From assembly GCF_028596125.1 (NCBI RefSeq), contig NZ_CP117229.1:1844001-1908000 (forward strand): 64,000 nt of DNA. Reading direction: 5' to 3'. Origin of the DNA: Listeria innocua (GTDB lineage: Bacteria; Bacillota; Bacilli; Lactobacillales; Listeriaceae). This document shows, piece after piece, positions 26,778 through 37,243 of this stretch (position 1 is its first letter; each line of letters opens with the position of its first letter). The translations under genes were made by a program, and so were the position numbers. The notes under the pieces are model-generated. The model was not told where the DNA came from, did no database searches, and saw only the letters and a list, made by a program, of their open reading frames with translations.

Positions 26778-29564
26778 TTAACCTTCCTTAAAGAATTCAC
26801 TAACTTCTTCCAGTAAATCAGCTTGATTTCCTTTTAAAATTGGTGCACTAGGAATAGACTCCAAAAAGGTTTTCCCAAATCTTGTAGTATCGACCCGATT
26901 ATCAAACACAAAAACAATGCCGCGGTCCGATTCGCGTCTAATTAACCTACCAAACCCTTGTTTAAAACGCAAAACGGCTTCTGGTAAGGAATAGGTTTGA
27001 AATGCATTTTCACCGCGCTCTTTTCGAAGAGCAATTTGCGCTTTCGTGTAGGGATCATCCATCGGCGCAAACGGAAGCCTAACAATCACAAGACATGATA
27101 AATCTTCTCCTGGAATGTCAATCCCTTCCCAAAAACTCGTTGTCCCAAGTAAAATTGCTTTATCAAACATTTGGAACTGTTTGGTTAAACGTGCGGCGCT
27201 TCCCGCTGAAACGCCTTGCGCGAGAACCACATATTCTTCTAATGATTTTTCATTTTTCATATGATAATACGTTTTTTGCAACATTTCTGAGGCTGTAAAA
27301 AGAACTAACATCCGCCCGTTTGTTTTCACAGCTATATGACGAATATATTTAGCTAGTTCCGCCGTATAACGTTCAATAGGTGTATCTTTAATTGGCGGCA
27401 TATCATCAGGTATCATCACACGCGCATTTTCTTTATAATCAAAAGGCGATGGAATACGTTTTTCAACTAGCTGTTCCTTTTCTAAGCCAAGACTTTTTCG
27501 CAAATAGTCAAATTTTCCATTTACAGTAAGGGTTGCTGAAGTCATAATGACACTTTCTTTTTTAGCAAAAAATTCTTTACCAAGCGTTGGTTCGACTTCC
27601 ATAAGTACCGCTTTCAGACGAATACTAGAGATAGAATGGTTTTTATCTGCTTGCAAATAGATAGTTAGAATAGGTGATTTTTTATGAAGCATTTGCTCTA
27701 GTTGTTTAACAATATTTTTCCAATCAAGTAAAAAGGCATACATTTCTTCTAAAAAAGCGCTCTCGGCTTCACCTAGTTCATTTTCTTCTCGTTTACCTTG
27801 CGCGAGTAAAGTTTCCATATTTTTTTCAGATTCTTGAAGTAAGCGAAGTACTTTTTCAGCAGCATAATATATCGCGTCATTCCAAGCGTCTTTTTCACTA
27901 TTTTCAACTAAAACAACTTCTTGTAAGTTTTTACGTGCGTAATTCAGTTGCATTTTTAGGAGGGTGAAAAATTCTTCTACTGCCTCGCCTAACTTCATCG
28001 CAGCAATATCTAAGTCATATAAACTATCAGCTTCCGGAAAAGCCATTGCTAGCCTTGTAAGTAACGAATATTTTTCTAGGGAACCAAGCTGATTTAAAAA
28101 ATATTTTAGTTTACGATAGGAAAGAATAAAACTACCTTGTGTCCTAGCGCTGTCAGCAAAATGGTGGGCCTCATCAATGACCGCAAACGCATACTTCGGC
28201 AATGTCTGTCTTCCAGAAAAATGGTCGCTCAAAAGAAGCGCGTGATTCACAATAACTAAATCAGCATTTCTCGCCTGTTCGATGTTGAATTTATAAAAAT
28301 CATGTGCCAACCACGGATCATGTTTTTCAGATAAAAACCACCCAGTATGCTTCATGCGGTTCCAAAATAGCTCTCCGCCACTCGATAAATTGACTTCATC
28401 AATATCACCGGTTGTGGTTTCAGTTAGCCAAACGAGTAGTTTTAGTTTCGTTACAACGACATCGTATTGCGGGTCGACTTCTTGAAGCAATTGTTCGAAT
28501 TTAAATAAGTTCAAATAGTGATCCCGACCTTTAAGTAAACTCGCTTTCACTTCAAAACCAGTTAGTTTCGTTAAAAGTGGTACATCTTTTTCGAATAATT
28601 GTGCTTGAAGTAGATTCGTATATGTACTTATTACAACAGGTAATTCAGCTTGTTTAGCTTGATAAATAGCTGGTAAAAAATAGCCCAATGACTTCCCGAT
28701 ACCTGTTCCTGCCTCAATTAGTGCATGTTTTCCTGATTTCATGGCTTGGAAAACTAGATTCATCATTTCAAACTGACCACTTCTTGCATAAAGTGGGGCT
28801 CCTGCTTTTTTAAATAACGCCATTTTCGCTTCATCAGTCTCAGGAAATTCAAGCAAATCTGCTCGACTATAGGTTGGTTTTTTGACCTCTTTTTTTCGAA
28901 TTACTAGACCACGATGTTCGGTAAAAGCTGGATCAAGTGGTTTATTTTCTCGTTCTTTTTTCATTTCTATTTCAAATAAAAGCTCTGGTAAGTAACTTTT
29001 TAGGCTCCCTGAAATAGTTGCCATTTGCCGAATAATCGGAAGTGGTAAATTTTCGAGTTTATCTAATAACAATAAAAGTAAATCTGCGGTTACTTCCGCA
29101 TCACTATCTGCGCGGTGTGGTTTGTCATGCCCTAGACCAAATTCATCTGATAAGTCTTGTAATTTATAGCTATCAATCCCAGGATACATAATACGCGCAA
29201 GTTCAACAGTATCTAGCTTTTTCATTTTGCCTAATGAAATTCCAGCACGTGTCATTTCTCGTTCTAAAAAAGTCCAATCAAACGAGACATTATGCGCTAC
29301 GAAAATAGTATCTTCTAACAGACTAGCAATAATTGGTGCCACATCTTCAAATAGTGGTGCATTTTTTACATCTTTTGGAGAAATTCCCGTTAACTCTTGA
29401 ATAAAAGCAGGAATTGGCTTTTCTGGATTTAAAAAAGTGGAGTATGTTTCCAGGCGTTTTCCAGATTCAACAAAACATGCAGCGAATTGAATAATGCGGT
29501 CTTCTCGTGAAGCTTGGTTTCCTGTTGTTTCTAAATCAACGACAATATAACGCTTCTTTTTCAT
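26778..29564 (-). CDS. dinG: DinG-family 3'-5' exonuclease/helicase
   Basis: An N-terminal DEDDh exonuclease (VVDLETTG about residues 7-14; HNVSFDWTF; HRADSDAEVT) is fused to a superfamily 2 helicase-like part. The latter has Walker A EAGTGIGKSLGY (about 284-295) and IDEAHHFAD as DEAH box. 928 residues is the Gram-positive DinG length. E. coli DinG carries an Fe-S cluster; the cysteine cluster is not seen here, which fits the S. aureus-type enzyme shown to be a nuclease rather than a helicase. The frame is open to a GTG at 29573, but ATG 29564 lies correctly behind GAGGTGGAG. Repair role inferred. Confidence 0.93.
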   Translation of the reverse strand: MKKKRYIVVDLETTGNQASREDRIIQFAACFVESGKRLETYSTFLNPEKPIPAFIQELTGISPKDVKNAPLFEDVAPIIASLLEDTIFVAHNVSFDWTFLEREMTRAGISLGKMKKLDTVELARIMYPGIDSYKLQDLSDEFGLGHDKPHRADSDAEVTADLLLLLLDKLENLPLPIIRQMATISGSLKSYLPELLFEIEMKKERENKPLDPAFTEHRGLVIRKKEVKKPTYSRADLLEFPETDEAKMALFKKAGAPLYARSGQFEMMNLVFQAMKSGKHALIEAGTGIGKSLGYFLPAIYQAKQAELPVVISTYTNLLQAQLFEKDVPLLTKLTGFEVKASLLKGRDHYLNLFKFEQLLQEVDPQYDVVVTKLKLLVWLTETTTGDIDEVNLSSGGELFWNRMKHTGWFLSEKHDPWLAHDFYKFNIEQARNADLVIVNHALLLSDHFSGRQTLPKYAFAVIDEAHHFADSARTQGSFILSYRKLKYFLNQLGSLEKYSLLTRLAMAFPEADSLYDLDIAAMKLGEAVEEFFTLLKMQLNYARKNLQEVVLVENSEKDAWNDAIYYAAEKVLRLLQESEKNMETLLAQGKREENELGEAESAFLEEMYAFLLDWKNIVKQLEQMLHKKSPILTIYLQADKNHSISSIRLKAVLMEVEPTLGKEFFAKKESVIMTSATLTVNGKFDYLRKSLGLEKEQLVEKRIPSPFDYKENARVMIPDDMPPIKDTPIERYTAELAKYIRHIAVKTNGRMLVLFTASEMLQKTYYHMKNEKSLEEYVVLAQGVSAGSAARLTKQFQMFDKAILLGTTSFWEGIDIPGEDLSCLVIVRLPFAPMDDPYTKAQIALRKERGENAFQTYSLPEAVLRFKQGFGRLIRRESDRGIVFVFDNRVDTTRFGKTFLESIPSAPILKGNQADLLEEVSEFFKEG

Positions 29565-29622
29565 TTGCTCCACCTCTTTCCTTCACTGCTTTTATTCAAA
29601 AATAACGTTTCAAACAAACGAG

Positions 29623-29649
29623 TAGCTTGAGCAGAAATCCGCTCAAGCT
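29623..29649 (-). terminator. Terminator of panBCD
   Basis: Arms AGCTTGAGC and GCTCAAGCT, loop of nine; a T-containing tail follows on the minus strand. It lies between panD and dinG. Confidence 0.7.
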
Positions 29650-29660
29650 CCCCGAATTGC

Positions 29661-30044
29661 TTATAAAGTCGTATGCGCTTTTTCTTCTGGAAGAATCATT
29701 TCAATATGATTTTTTTCGTCTAATACCACAATTTTGGGTTCATGTGTTTTTGCTTCTTCCGACGTAAACATCCCGTAGCTCATGATAATAACCACATCGC
29801 CAACTTGGACGTGTCTTGCAGCAGCTCCATTTAGGCAAATCACACCACTACCTGGCTCACCTGGGATAATATACGTTTCAATTCTTGCGCCATTATTATT
29901 ATTTACAATTTGAACTTTTTCGTTTGGAAGCATATCCACCGCTTCTAAAATAGCAGAGTCAATCGTAATACTTCCTACATAATTCAGATTGGCTTCTGTT
30001 ACAGTCGCTCGGTGGATTTTGCCATTCATCATAGTTCTAAACAT
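29661..30044 (-). CDS. panD: Aspartate 1-decarboxylase
   Basis: Forms beta-alanine for pantothenate. It is made as a 127-residue proenzyme that self-cleaves between Gly24 and Ser25 in YVGSI, converting Ser25 to the catalytic pyruvoyl group; YVGSITID is visible at 22-29. [17 protein letters not shown] and [18 protein letters not shown] are other family motifs. Third in panB-panC-panD, starting three bases after panC. Confidence 0.96.
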   Translation of the reverse strand: MFRTMMNGKIHRATVTEANLNYVGSITIDSAILEAVDMLPNEKVQIVNNNNGARIETYIIPGEPGSGVICLNGAAARHVQVGDVVIIMSYGMFTSEEAKTHEPKIVVLDEKNHIEMILPEEKAHTTL

Positions 30045-30047
30045 TTT

Positions 30048-30905
30048 TTACCGCCTCTTCACATTTATTAATTCATTATCGATTAAACGAGCTTTCGAAT
30101 ATTTCACTGCCGCAGCTATAATTATGCCCTTAGTCCAATCTGTTACTGGAATAAATTCAGGATAAGAATATAACGCTAGATAGGCGATTTTCTCGTGAGA
30201 TGTTTGCTCATTAATTTTGTCTGTCATAACTTGCACTATTTTCGCTTCATCTGTCTCGCCAGAATCAATTAATTGCCGACCAAGTTGTAAAGCAGCGTGA
30301 ATAACTGGCGCTTCTTTACGTTCGGTTTCTGTGAGGTAGACATTTCGCGAACTCTTCGCAAGTCCATCAGCCTCTCTAACTGTAGGAATGATTCGCAAAT
30401 TCACCGGGAAAAAGTAATCTTCTACAAGGCCGGAAACTACCGCTACTTGTTGGGCATCTTTTTGACCAAAATAAGCATTATCTGGATTCACTAAATGAAA
30501 TAGCTTCGTTAAAACTGTAACTACACCGTCAAAATGGCCTTCCCTGTCAGCACCATCAAGGACAGAAACGCGTTTAATGACGTGCAATTTCGTTGCTAAT
30601 TCAGTAGGATAGATTTCCTCAACTGTCGGCACAAATAAAATGTCGACGCCACCTTCTTCAGCAAGTTTTGCATCGTGCGCTTCATCGCGTGGATAGGCGT
30701 CAAAGTCTTCGTTAGGACCAAATTGGGTTGGATTTACAAAAACGCTCATAACGACAAAATCCGTTTCTTTTCTTGCATGGCTTACAAGCGTCATATGCCC
30801 TTCATGTAAAAAACCCATTGTTGGCACGAAACCGATTGTTTTATTCGCTTTTTTTTGTTTTAAAATTGCTTCTTTAAGTTCTTGTCTATTTCGAATGATT
30901 AACAT
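30048..30905 (-). CDS. panC: Pantothenate synthetase
   Basis: Joins pantoate and beta-alanine with ATP to make pantothenate; 285 residues. [16 protein letters not shown] holds the HxGH nucleotide signature (about residues 33-37), and [17 protein letters not shown] and [11 protein letters not shown] are substrate motifs; SSRNVYLT corresponds to the KMSKS-like SSRN region. Between panB (3 bases upstream) and panD, one unit. Confidence 0.97.
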   Translation of the reverse strand: MLIIRNRQELKEAILKQKKANKTIGFVPTMGFLHEGHMTLVSHARKETDFVVMSVFVNPTQFGPNEDFDAYPRDEAHDAKLAEEGGVDILFVPTVEEIYPTELATKLHVIKRVSVLDGADREGHFDGVVTVLTKLFHLVNPDNAYFGQKDAQQVAVVSGLVEDYFFPVNLRIIPTVREADGLAKSSRNVYLTETERKEAPVIHAALQLGRQLIDSGETDEAKIVQVMTDKINEQTSHEKIAYLALYSYPEFIPVTDWTKGIIIAAAVKYSKARLIDNELINVKRR

Positions 30906-30908
30906 TGG

Positions 30909-31742
30909 CTATTCCCTTCCATAAAGGCCTTTTAAGTCTTCTTCGGCCATTGTAAAGCTATGTTTCACTTCTGGAAACGCTAGTTCTTTTACGTCATTCA
31001 CATAGTTTTTAAGTGCTGGTTCAATAGTTTCGTCAATATCCGCATAAGCTTTCACAAATTTTGCTCGGCGATTGATACCATAACCGATTATATCGTGGTA
31101 TACAAGTACTTGACCGTCTGTTTCTAAACCAGCTCCAATACCAATAGTTGGAATAGTAAGTGCCTTAGTTACTTTTTCAGCTAGCTGACGAGGAATTGCC
31201 TCAAGAACAATAGCAATAGCTCCTGCTGCCTCAACCGCTAACGCATTGTCAATCAACTCTTGCGCTTCTTGAACTGATTTAGCGCGAACTTTATAGCTTC
31301 CCGTTAAGCCAACACTTTGTGGCGTTAAGCCAAGATGAGCGACAACTGGTGCACCGGCTTCTGTCAAACGAGCAATTTTGTTAACAACTTCTCCTGCGCC
31401 TTCTAGTTTTACAGCATGTGCGCCGCTCTCTTGAATAATCTTACGTGCGTTTTGAATAGTTTCATCTACTGAGCCGTGATAAGTCATAAAAGGCATATCC
31501 GTTACAACAAAAGTATTTGGCGCCCCTCGTTTCACAGCTTTCGTATGATGAATCATATCATTCATTGTTACTGGTACAGTTGAATCGTAGCCTAATACTA
31601 CCATTCCAAGTGAATCACCAACTAAAATCATATCTGCTTCTGCTTGTTCTACATTCTTAGCAGAAGGATAATCGTAAGCGGTAATCATCGTGATTTTTTC
31701 TCCGTTTTCCTTCATAGCAAAAAAGTCTACTGGTTTTTTCAT
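30909..31742 (-). CDS. panB: Ketopantoate hydroxymethyltransferase
   Basis: Transfers a hydroxymethyl group from methylene-THF to 2-oxoisovalerate, the first committed step of pantothenate synthesis. 277 residues, TIM barrel. [16 protein letters not shown] binds magnesium and substrate, followed by [11 protein letters not shown], and [11 protein letters not shown] and IGIGAG are later markers. First gene of panBCD; a 110-base leader separates it from the promoter at 31859-31887. Confidence 0.97.
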   Translation of the reverse strand: MKKPVDFFAMKENGEKITMITAYDYPSAKNVEQAEADMILVGDSLGMVVLGYDSTVPVTMNDMIHHTKAVKRGAPNTFVVTDMPFMTYHGSVDETIQNARKIIQESGAHAVKLEGAGEVVNKIARLTEAGAPVVAHLGLTPQSVGLTGSYKVRAKSVQEAQELIDNALAVEAAGAIAIVLEAIPRQLAEKVTKALTIPTIGIGAGLETDGQVLVYHDIIGYGINRRAKFVKAYADIDETIEPALKNYVNDVKELAFPEVKHSFTMAEEDLKGLYGRE

Positions 31743-31858
31743 TTTCTTAGCTCCTTTTCGTCCCTGTTAAATGAATTAATCAAGGCAAAAAACAAATTTT
31801 TGTAAGTAGCGTTAGTATGATCCGGTAAAGGTATCATCCATTCTTTGCTACCATATGT

Positions 31859-31887
31859 ATAATACCATAAATAGATGCTTACTTAAA
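31859..31887 (-). promoter_or_regulatory. Possible panB promoter
   Basis: TTTAAG, 17-base spacer and TATTAT on the minus strand. The -35 is weak. A small hairpin (ATGATACC/GGATCAT) follows in the leader near 31816-31837. Confidence 0.45.
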
Positions 31888-31901
31888 GTATGTAAATTGA
31901 A

Positions 31902-31925
31902 GAGAGGTTTACTCTGAAACCTCTC
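31902..31925 (-). terminator. Possible terminator of the thioredoxin-like gene
   Basis: Perfect 9-bp arms GAGAGGTTT/AAACCTCTC span the stop codon. The following T-tract is weak (TTCAATTT). Confidence 0.5.
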
Positions 31926-32382
31926 CGCTCACTTTATTCATCCAATTAGTTAACTTCGCTGGTTCATCTGTTGCAGCATAAGTAGATGCTACTTTACCGT
32001 CCTTTAAATATACCATTGTCGGAACGGAATCAATGTCCATCTTTTTTAAAAGCGCAATCATATCATCTCGGCTTTTTTCAGATGCTTTGTCAGTATTGTA
32101 ATAAGCCATTTTTTGATCTGGTTGTCTTTTTTCAAGTTCTTTCTTTAAAATAGGTTGGAACGCTTGGCAGTCTTCGCAAGTTGGACGCCCAACATAAACA
32201 AAGCCAGTTGTTTTGTCCGCCATTTTTTGTTTAAAGTCTTTCGTGGAAATTGTATTTAAAAAGGTTGCACTCTCTTTTTCGGTTTGCTTTGTTTTCTCTT
32301 CTGTTTCTTTTTTATTATCACCACATGCCCCTAGAGTGAGAACTACGGTAAACAGTGCTAATAGTAATATAATTTTTTTCAT
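31909..32382 (-). CDS. Thioredoxin-like lipoprotein
   Basis: Membrane-anchored, extracytoplasmic thiol protein of 157 residues. A lipobox LGAC ends at Cys20. After a charged, Lys/Glu-rich spacer (about 21-40), a thioredoxin fold carries the redox pair C69-E-D-C72 in RPTCEDC; the cis-proline loop is SVPTMVYL. It could reduce or oxidise surface protein disulfides; many Firmicutes have a similar PedB/bacteriocin-protection-type protein, and the function here is not known. Monocistronic, between the birA terminator and panB. Confidence 0.87.
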   Translation of the reverse strand: MKKIILLLALFTVVLTLGACGDNKKETEEKTKQTEKESATFLNTISTKDFKQKMADKTTGFVYVGRPTCEDCQAFQPILKKELEKRQPDQKMAYYNTDKASEKSRDDMIALLKKMDIDSVPTMVYLKDGKVASTYAATDEPAKLTNWMNKVSGEVSE

Positions 32383-32423
32383 AACAACGACTCCTTCGTG
32401 CTTATTGTACTAGATTTTTCTCA

Positions 32424-32470
32424 AAAAAGAAAAACTCGAAAAAGTGATTTTCACACTGTATTTTCGAGTT
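32424..32470 (-). terminator. Terminator of the dapB-mgsA-cca-birA unit
   Basis: Arms AACTCGAAAA and TTTTCGAGTT with a 17-base loop, followed by T-rich sequence on the minus strand. Confidence 0.72.
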
Positions 32471-32529
32471 AAAAGATATGTTTTAGGCTATTTTATTAGG
32501 GTCAAAACAATCATTTGATAGCGATTTTA

Positions 32530-33507
32530 TTATTTTTCATTATCCAGCAAAATATCTGCTGAGTAAATCGAATGAATCTCGCCTAGTGAATCTTGAAGTA
32601 AGAGCACGCCTTCATCAGAAATACCTTTTACTTGTCCGTGAATTTTTCCTTTTGTCGTGCTGGCTGTTAATTTTTCACCAAAAGGAATCGCTTTTGTTTC
32701 CCATAATAACTTTATCGGTGCAAATCCTTTATCTAAGAAAAGTTCATAATACTTCTCTAAAGAAGTTAGTATTGCTTGTAATAATGCTTTTCTCGATACA
32801 CTTTCGCCTAGTTCCAGTTTAAGTGAACTGGCTTTCTCTTTGATTTCTTCTGGAAACTCTTGCTGATTCACATTAATACCCATGCCAATAATAACCGCAT
32901 GAATTGTTTCTGCTTCGGCTTGCATTTCTGTTAGTACGCCACAGATTTTTCGTTTACCAATATAAATATCGTTTGGCCATTTGATTTTCGGTTCGAGTTT
33001 CGTGATATTTTCAATTGCTTCTGTAATAGCGAGCGAGGCGATAAAAGTGAACTGGGGTACTTTTTGAATTGGAATTTGCGGTTTTAAGATCACGCTCATC
33101 CAAATGCCTTCCCCTTTTTTAGAATTCCAGGGACGAAGCAAGCGCCCTTTCCCAGCGGTTTGTTCATCTGCTACAATAACGGTTCCTTCTGGGCTTGAAT
33201 TCATTTGTTGGTGCGCTATGATTTGCGTGGAGTTCACTGATTCATATATTTCTAAATGTTGCCCGATAAATTTTGTTTCTAAACCGAGTAGTAGCGCGTC
33301 TTTCGTATACTGTTCAGCTGTTGCTGATAAACGATACCCGCGATTTCTGACTGCTTCGATTTCAAAACCTTCTTTACGTAGTGCTTCCATTTGTTTCCAA
33401 ACGGCTGTACGCGAGCAACCTAGACTATCCGCAATTTCTTGACCGGATAAATAAGCGCCATCACTTTCTGTAAATAATGCAAGCAATTTTTCCCGATTAT
33501 TCTTCAT
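32530..33507 (-). CDS. birA: Bifunctional biotin-protein ligase/biotin operon repressor
   Basis: Adds biotin to carboxylases and, with an N-terminal winged helix, represses biotin genes. The helix-turn-helix [21 protein letters not shown] covers about residues 20-40. The ligase domain has [18 protein letters not shown] (biotinyl-5'-AMP loop) and [15 protein letters not shown]. Length 325 residues is the two-domain form. It overlaps the end of cca by 11 bases and is last of the unit. The biotin targets are not in this window. Confidence 0.96.
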   Translation of the reverse strand: MKNNREKLLALFTESDGAYLSGQEIADSLGCSRTAVWKQMEALRKEGFEIEAVRNRGYRLSATAEQYTKDALLLGLETKFIGQHLEIYESVNSTQIIAHQQMNSSPEGTVIVADEQTAGKGRLLRPWNSKKGEGIWMSVILKPQIPIQKVPQFTFIASLAITEAIENITKLEPKIKWPNDIYIGKRKICGVLTEMQAEAETIHAVIIGMGINVNQQEFPEEIKEKASSLKLELGESVSRKALLQAILTSLEKYYELFLDKGFAPIKLLWETKAIPFGEKLTASTTKGKIHGQVKGISDEGVLLLQDSLGEIHSIYSADILLDNEK

Positions 33508-34678
33508 GATAGCCTAGCCACCTTTTAATCTGATTTTTTTCATTGTTAATTTTGCCCAGTAATACTTGGCATTCAACTTTATCAAGCGTCTCTTTTACCC
33601 AAGGACCAGCGTTTTCCCCTGTCCATTTGAGTAAATCAGCACCTGTAATCGCTAAATCTTTTTTGGAGTGAATTGGAAGTAATTCGTATGCTTTTTTCAG
33701 TTCATCTTCCTTGTCACTTTGACCACGAATATTATTTATTTCATTTACTAACAAAAAAACTGCTTCCTGAGCATGATATAGTTCTTCTGTTAGCCAAGTT
33801 TCTTTCATATTAAGGGCAGCTTCGTAAGCTTTATTCACAAGTTGAATGGTTTTGTTCGGTAATTTCCACGCTTTTAAAAATGCGGTAATATTACTCGGTT
33901 TAACGGCAATTACAAGTCCAAGCCAAATCGCGGTTTCAGTCGTCCGTTTTTCCCAGTTCCAACTAGCAAATTCCATTAAGGCTGATTTTTCACCTTTAAA
34001 ACCTGGCAAATAGGTTTCCATTTCTACTTTTAAAAGTAAATCTATTGCGCGTTTTACAGCTTGGCCTTTGATCATTTTTATCCATTCGACAGTGATTCTT
34101 TCAACAGAAGTATGCTGTAATAAGGCAATTTGATTTGTCAGAGCGGTTTCGGTTTCTTTATCTAACTGAAAATCAAGTTGGCTTAGAAAGCGCACTGCTC
34201 GCATCATTCTAAGCGCGTCTTCATGGAAACGTTCAGACGCTTTACCAACTGCTTTAATTTCTTTATTTTGAATTGCTAATTGTCCGGAAAATGGATCGTG
34301 TAATTTAAAATTTTCGTCCATCGCAATAGCATTCATGGTAAAGTCACGACGCAGTAAGTCTTCTTCCAGCGAACGAATAAACGTCACTTCACTAGGACGT
34401 CGAAAATCTTCATAAGTGCCTTCTGTTCGAAAAGTGGTCACTTCATAGCACTCTTTGTTTTCTCTAACTGTTACTGTTCCGTGCGCAATCCCAGTGTCAT
34501 AAGTGGACTGGAAAATCTCCTTTACTTCTTCTGGGAAAGCACTAGTTGCAATATCTACATCGGAAATAGGTCTATTTAGTAAGTAATCTCTGACAGATCC
34601 GCCAACAAAATACGCTTCAAATCCCGCAGTAGTCAATTTTTGCAAAACAGGAAGCGCTTTTAGAAAAACGTCATTCAT
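33497..34678 (-). CDS. cca: CCA-adding enzyme (tRNA nucleotidyltransferase, class II)
   Basis: Adds or repairs the 3' CCA of tRNA. The head has [23 protein letters not shown] (about residues 20-42), with the DxD metal pair, and [29 protein letters not shown] and ERITVEWIK are the nucleotide-recognition and neck elements. 393 residues fits Firmicute Cca. It follows mgsA by 14 bases and overlaps birA. No CCA-less tRNA gene occurs in this window. Confidence 0.96.
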   Translation of the reverse strand: MNDVFLKALPVLQKLTTAGFEAYFVGGSVRDYLLNRPISDVDIATSAFPEEVKEIFQSTYDTGIAHGTVTVRENKECYEVTTFRTEGTYEDFRRPSEVTFIRSLEEDLLRRDFTMNAIAMDENFKLHDPFSGQLAIQNKEIKAVGKASERFHEDALRMMRAVRFLSQLDFQLDKETETALTNQIALLQHTSVERITVEWIKMIKGQAVKRAIDLLLKVEMETYLPGFKGEKSALMEFASWNWEKRTTETAIWLGLVIAVKPSNITAFLKAWKLPNKTIQLVNKAYEAALNMKETWLTEELYHAQEAVFLLVNEINNIRGQSDKEDELKKAYELLPIHSKKDLAITGADLLKWTGENAGPWVKETLDKVECQVLLGKINNEKNQIKRWLGYHEE

Positions 34679-34692
34679 CTGTCATCGCTCCT

Positions 34693-35106
34693 TTATTCAT
34701 CGTTTCTTCTTAAATCTCGCCAATCTAGAAAGCCAGCTCCTAAACCGCGAATTAAAATTTCTGCTGTTCCAATATTAGTTGCTAAAGGAATTTCGTATAC
34801 ATCGCATAATCGTATCAGCGCGCTTACATCTGGTTCATGTGGCTGAGCGGTCAGCGGGTCACGCAAGAAAATAACTAAGTCCATTTTATTTTCAGAAATG
34901 CGCGCACCAATTTGTTGATCGCCACCAAGCGGACCAGATTTAAAACGATGCACCGTTAAGCCAGTTGCTTCAATAATCCGCAAACCAGTCGTGCCTGTTG
35001 CGTACAACTGATGCGGTTCGAGCAAATGTTTATATGCGGTTGCAAATCCAACCATCAAATCCTTCTTTTCATCGTGCGCGATTAATGCGATATGCATCTC
35101 ATTCAC
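34693..35106 (-). CDS. mgsA: Methylglyoxal synthase
   Basis: Converts dihydroxyacetone phosphate to methylglyoxal, a bypass of lower glycolysis. 137 residues; [14 protein letters not shown] near the start and [15 protein letters not shown] with the catalytic Asp are diagnostic. Between dapB (6 bases) and cca (14). Bacillus has two bacillithiol genes (bshB1-bshA) at this junction; they are absent here. Confidence 0.96.
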   Translation of the reverse strand: MNEMHIALIAHDEKKDLMVGFATAYKHLLEPHQLYATGTTGLRIIEATGLTVHRFKSGPLGGDQQIGARISENKMDLVIFLRDPLTAQPHEPDVSALIRLCDVYEIPLATNIGTAEILIRGLGAGFLDWRDLRRNDE

Positions 35107-35112
35107 CTATCC

Positions 35113-35904
35113 TTAGTCTAAAATATTTTCTAAGCCATAAATAAGTGTTTCAAGTTCTTTTGTTTTACGAACAGAAAGAGCAACACCAGACATAAAGGAA
35201 ATTCGGTCATATGAGTCATGGCGAATCGTTAAGCCTTGTCCTTCCGCTCCAAAAATAACTTCTTGATGTGCAACAAGGCCTGGTAAACGAACGCTATGGA
35301 TACGCATTCCTTCATATTCTCCGCCTCTAGCACCTTCAATAAGTTCGACTTCATCTGCTGCACCTTGTTTAACGAATTCACGTGTTTCTGCCATCATTTC
35401 CGCAGTTTTAACAGCAGTACCACTTGGCGCGTCTAGTTTATTATCATGGTGTAACTCAATAATTTCGACGTTCGGGAAATATTTAGCCGCTTTTTGTGCA
35501 AATTGCATCATTAAAACAGCTCCTACAGCAAAGTTTGGCGCAATTAACGCACCGATTTTTTTCGATTCTGCAATTGATTTTAGTTCACTAATTTGTTCTG
35601 GTGTAAAACCTGTAGTCCCAACGACCGCACGTACGCTGTGTTCTAAAATCGTTTTCGTGTTACTATACCCTACTTTAGGGATCGTAAAATCAACGACGCA
35701 ATCCGGTTTTATTTCTTCTAACATTTCGCTTAAATCGCCATACACTGGTACATCTAACGAGCTAAACTCCACAATTTCGCGGATGTTTTTTTCTTTTGGT
35801 TCATGGTCAAGCACAGCAACTAATTCCAAGTCTTCTTCTCTTAAAATAGTTTTAACAACCTCGTGTCCCATTCTTCCTTTAAATCCAGATACTGCTACTT
35901 TCAT
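35113..35904 (-). CDS. dapB: 4-hydroxy-tetrahydrodipicolinate reductase
   Basis: NAD(P)H-dependent step of the diaminopimelate/lysine pathway, needed for peptidoglycan cross-bridges. 263 residues; N-terminal GFKGRMG is the nucleotide-binding glycine motif (about 7-13) and [15 protein letters not shown] is the active-site signature. It overlaps ypjD by four bases, so translation is coupled. Confidence 0.97.
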   Translation of the reverse strand: MKVAVSGFKGRMGHEVVKTILREEDLELVAVLDHEPKEKNIREIVEFSSLDVPVYGDLSEMLEEIKPDCVVDFTIPKVGYSNTKTILEHSVRAVVGTTGFTPEQISELKSIAESKKIGALIAPNFAVGAVLMMQFAQKAAKYFPNVEIIELHHDNKLDAPSGTAVKTAEMMAETREFVKQGAADEVELIEGARGGEYEGMRIHSVRLPGLVAHQEVIFGAEGQGLTIRHDSYDRISFMSGVALSVRKTKELETLIYGLENILD

Positions 35905-36236
35905 TTTGATTTGTCCTCCTTTTTTGTCCAGCGGTCTTTATCGCGTTCTTTAAATTTCGCCATGACCGTATCGTGTGCTTTTTCCATATCAATATCAAGT
36001 GAGTTTGCCATGCAAGTAAGAACAAAAAGGCAATCGCCAAGTTCCTCTGCTACGGTTTTAGTAGGTTCACTTGTTTTCTTCGGTTTTTCACCATAATAAT
36101 GATTAATTTCTCTAGCTAGTTCGCCGGTTTCTTCAGTAATTCGTGCCATCATTGCTAGTGGGGAAAAGTATCCTTCCTCGAATCCACCAATGAAATCATC
36201 CACTTCTTTTTGTATTTCTGCCATGGTTTTCGCCAT
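35901..36236 (-). CDS. MazG-like nucleotide pyrophosphohydrolase (YpjD)
   Basis: Small 111-residue NTP-pyrophosphatase of the MazG/dUTPase-like helical fold. The E-E-x-D pattern is present in [13 protein letters not shown] and [12 protein letters not shown] (ExxE...ExxD). The start at ATG 36236 (MAKTMAEIQ) is preceded by AAAGGGGG, and matches the 111-residue length of B. subtilis YpjD. It heads the unit ypjD-dapB-mgsA-cca-birA and overlaps dapB by four bases. Its nucleotide substrate (house-cleaning of modified dNTPs) is inferred. Confidence 0.9.
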   Translation of the reverse strand: MAKTMAEIQKEVDDFIGGFEEGYFSPLAMMARITEETGELAREINHYYGEKPKKTSEPTKTVAEELGDCLFVLTCMANSLDIDMEKAHDTVMAKFKERDKDRWTKKEDKSK

Positions 36237-36376
36237 AGGTTTTCCCCCTTTTTGTGTTAAACTAAAATTGGTTTTAAGTCTAATTGTTAACTTCATTTCA
36301 TTATACCTAAACAAATACATACAAGTCCATGATTTTTTACTTACTTATTAAATAGGTTCCAAGGAGGAAAAAAGCT

Positions 36377-37243
36377 ATGTTAAAAACACTGCGCACGAAA
36401 AATATTTGCTTTATTATGCTTGGTACGGCAATCTATGCATTTGGATTAGTTAATTTTAATATCGCAAATAATCTCGGTGAGGGTGGCCTTGCAGGGGTTA
36501 CATTATTCCTGCTTCATTTCTTTCAAATTGACCCCGCCTACTCCAACTTAGTCTTGAACATTCCTTTATTTATTATAGGTTGGCGTGTATTAGGTAGTCG
36601 TTCCCTCATTTATACTGGAATTGGTACTGTTAGCCTTTCCTTATTTTTATGGATTTTCCAGCGTATCCCTTATACATTAGATTTACATAGTGACTTACTT
36701 TTAGTAGCCCTTTTTGCTGGAGGTTTTAGCGGAATTGGGCTTGGGCTTGTGTTTCGATATGGTGGTACAACTGGCGGTAGTGATATTATCGCCAAATTAC
36801 TGAATCATACAAAAGGAATTAGTATGGGGCGTACGCTCTTCGCAATTGATGCGATAGTGCTTGCTGCTTCTTTATCTTATTTGGATGTTCGCCAAGTAAT
36901 GTATACACTTGTCGCTGTTTTCATCGGTTCACGCGTCATTGATTTTGTTCAAGAAGGTGCTTATGCTGCACGCGGCGCCTTGATTATTTCTAAAGATAAT
37001 GATGCCATCGCTTCCCATGTAATGCTCTCGATGAATCGTGGTGTAACAGTACTTGAAGGTCGTGGTGGCTTTTCTAAAAATGAACAAGATGTGCTTTATA
37101 TTGTCGTTGCTAAAAATGAAATTGTGCAATTAAAGAATATTGTCCAAGCGATTGACCCTCATGCTTTTGTTTCAGTGAGCGTTGTTCATGATGTGATGGG
37201 CGAAGGTTTCACACTCGACGAAAACAAAAATCCTATTTACTAA
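36377..37243 (+). CDS. YitT-family membrane protein (YpjC-like)
   Basis: A 288-residue integral membrane protein with five or six N-terminal helices and a cytoplasmic C-terminal DUF2179 domain (about 225-288, LEGRGGFSKNEQDVLYIVVAKNEI). LVFRYGGTTGGSDIIAKLL is the family signature. Function is unknown; YitT-family proteins may be transporters. It matches B. subtilis ypjC next to ypjD-dapB, but here it is on the opposite strand. Its end overlaps the next, convergent gene by 11 bases. Confidence 0.88.
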   Translation: MLKTLRTKNICFIMLGTAIYAFGLVNFNIANNLGEGGLAGVTLFLLHFFQIDPAYSNLVLNIPLFIIGWRVLGSRSLIYTGIGTVSLSLFLWIFQRIPYTLDLHSDLLLVALFAGGFSGIGLGLVFRYGGTTGGSDIIAKLLNHTKGISMGRTLFAIDAIVLAASLSYLDVRQVMYTLVAVFIGSRVIDFVQEGAYAARGALIISKDNDAIASHVMLSMNRGVTVLEGRGGFSKNEQDVLYIVVAKNEIVQLKNIVQAIDPHAFVSVSVVHDVMGEGFTLDENKNPIY

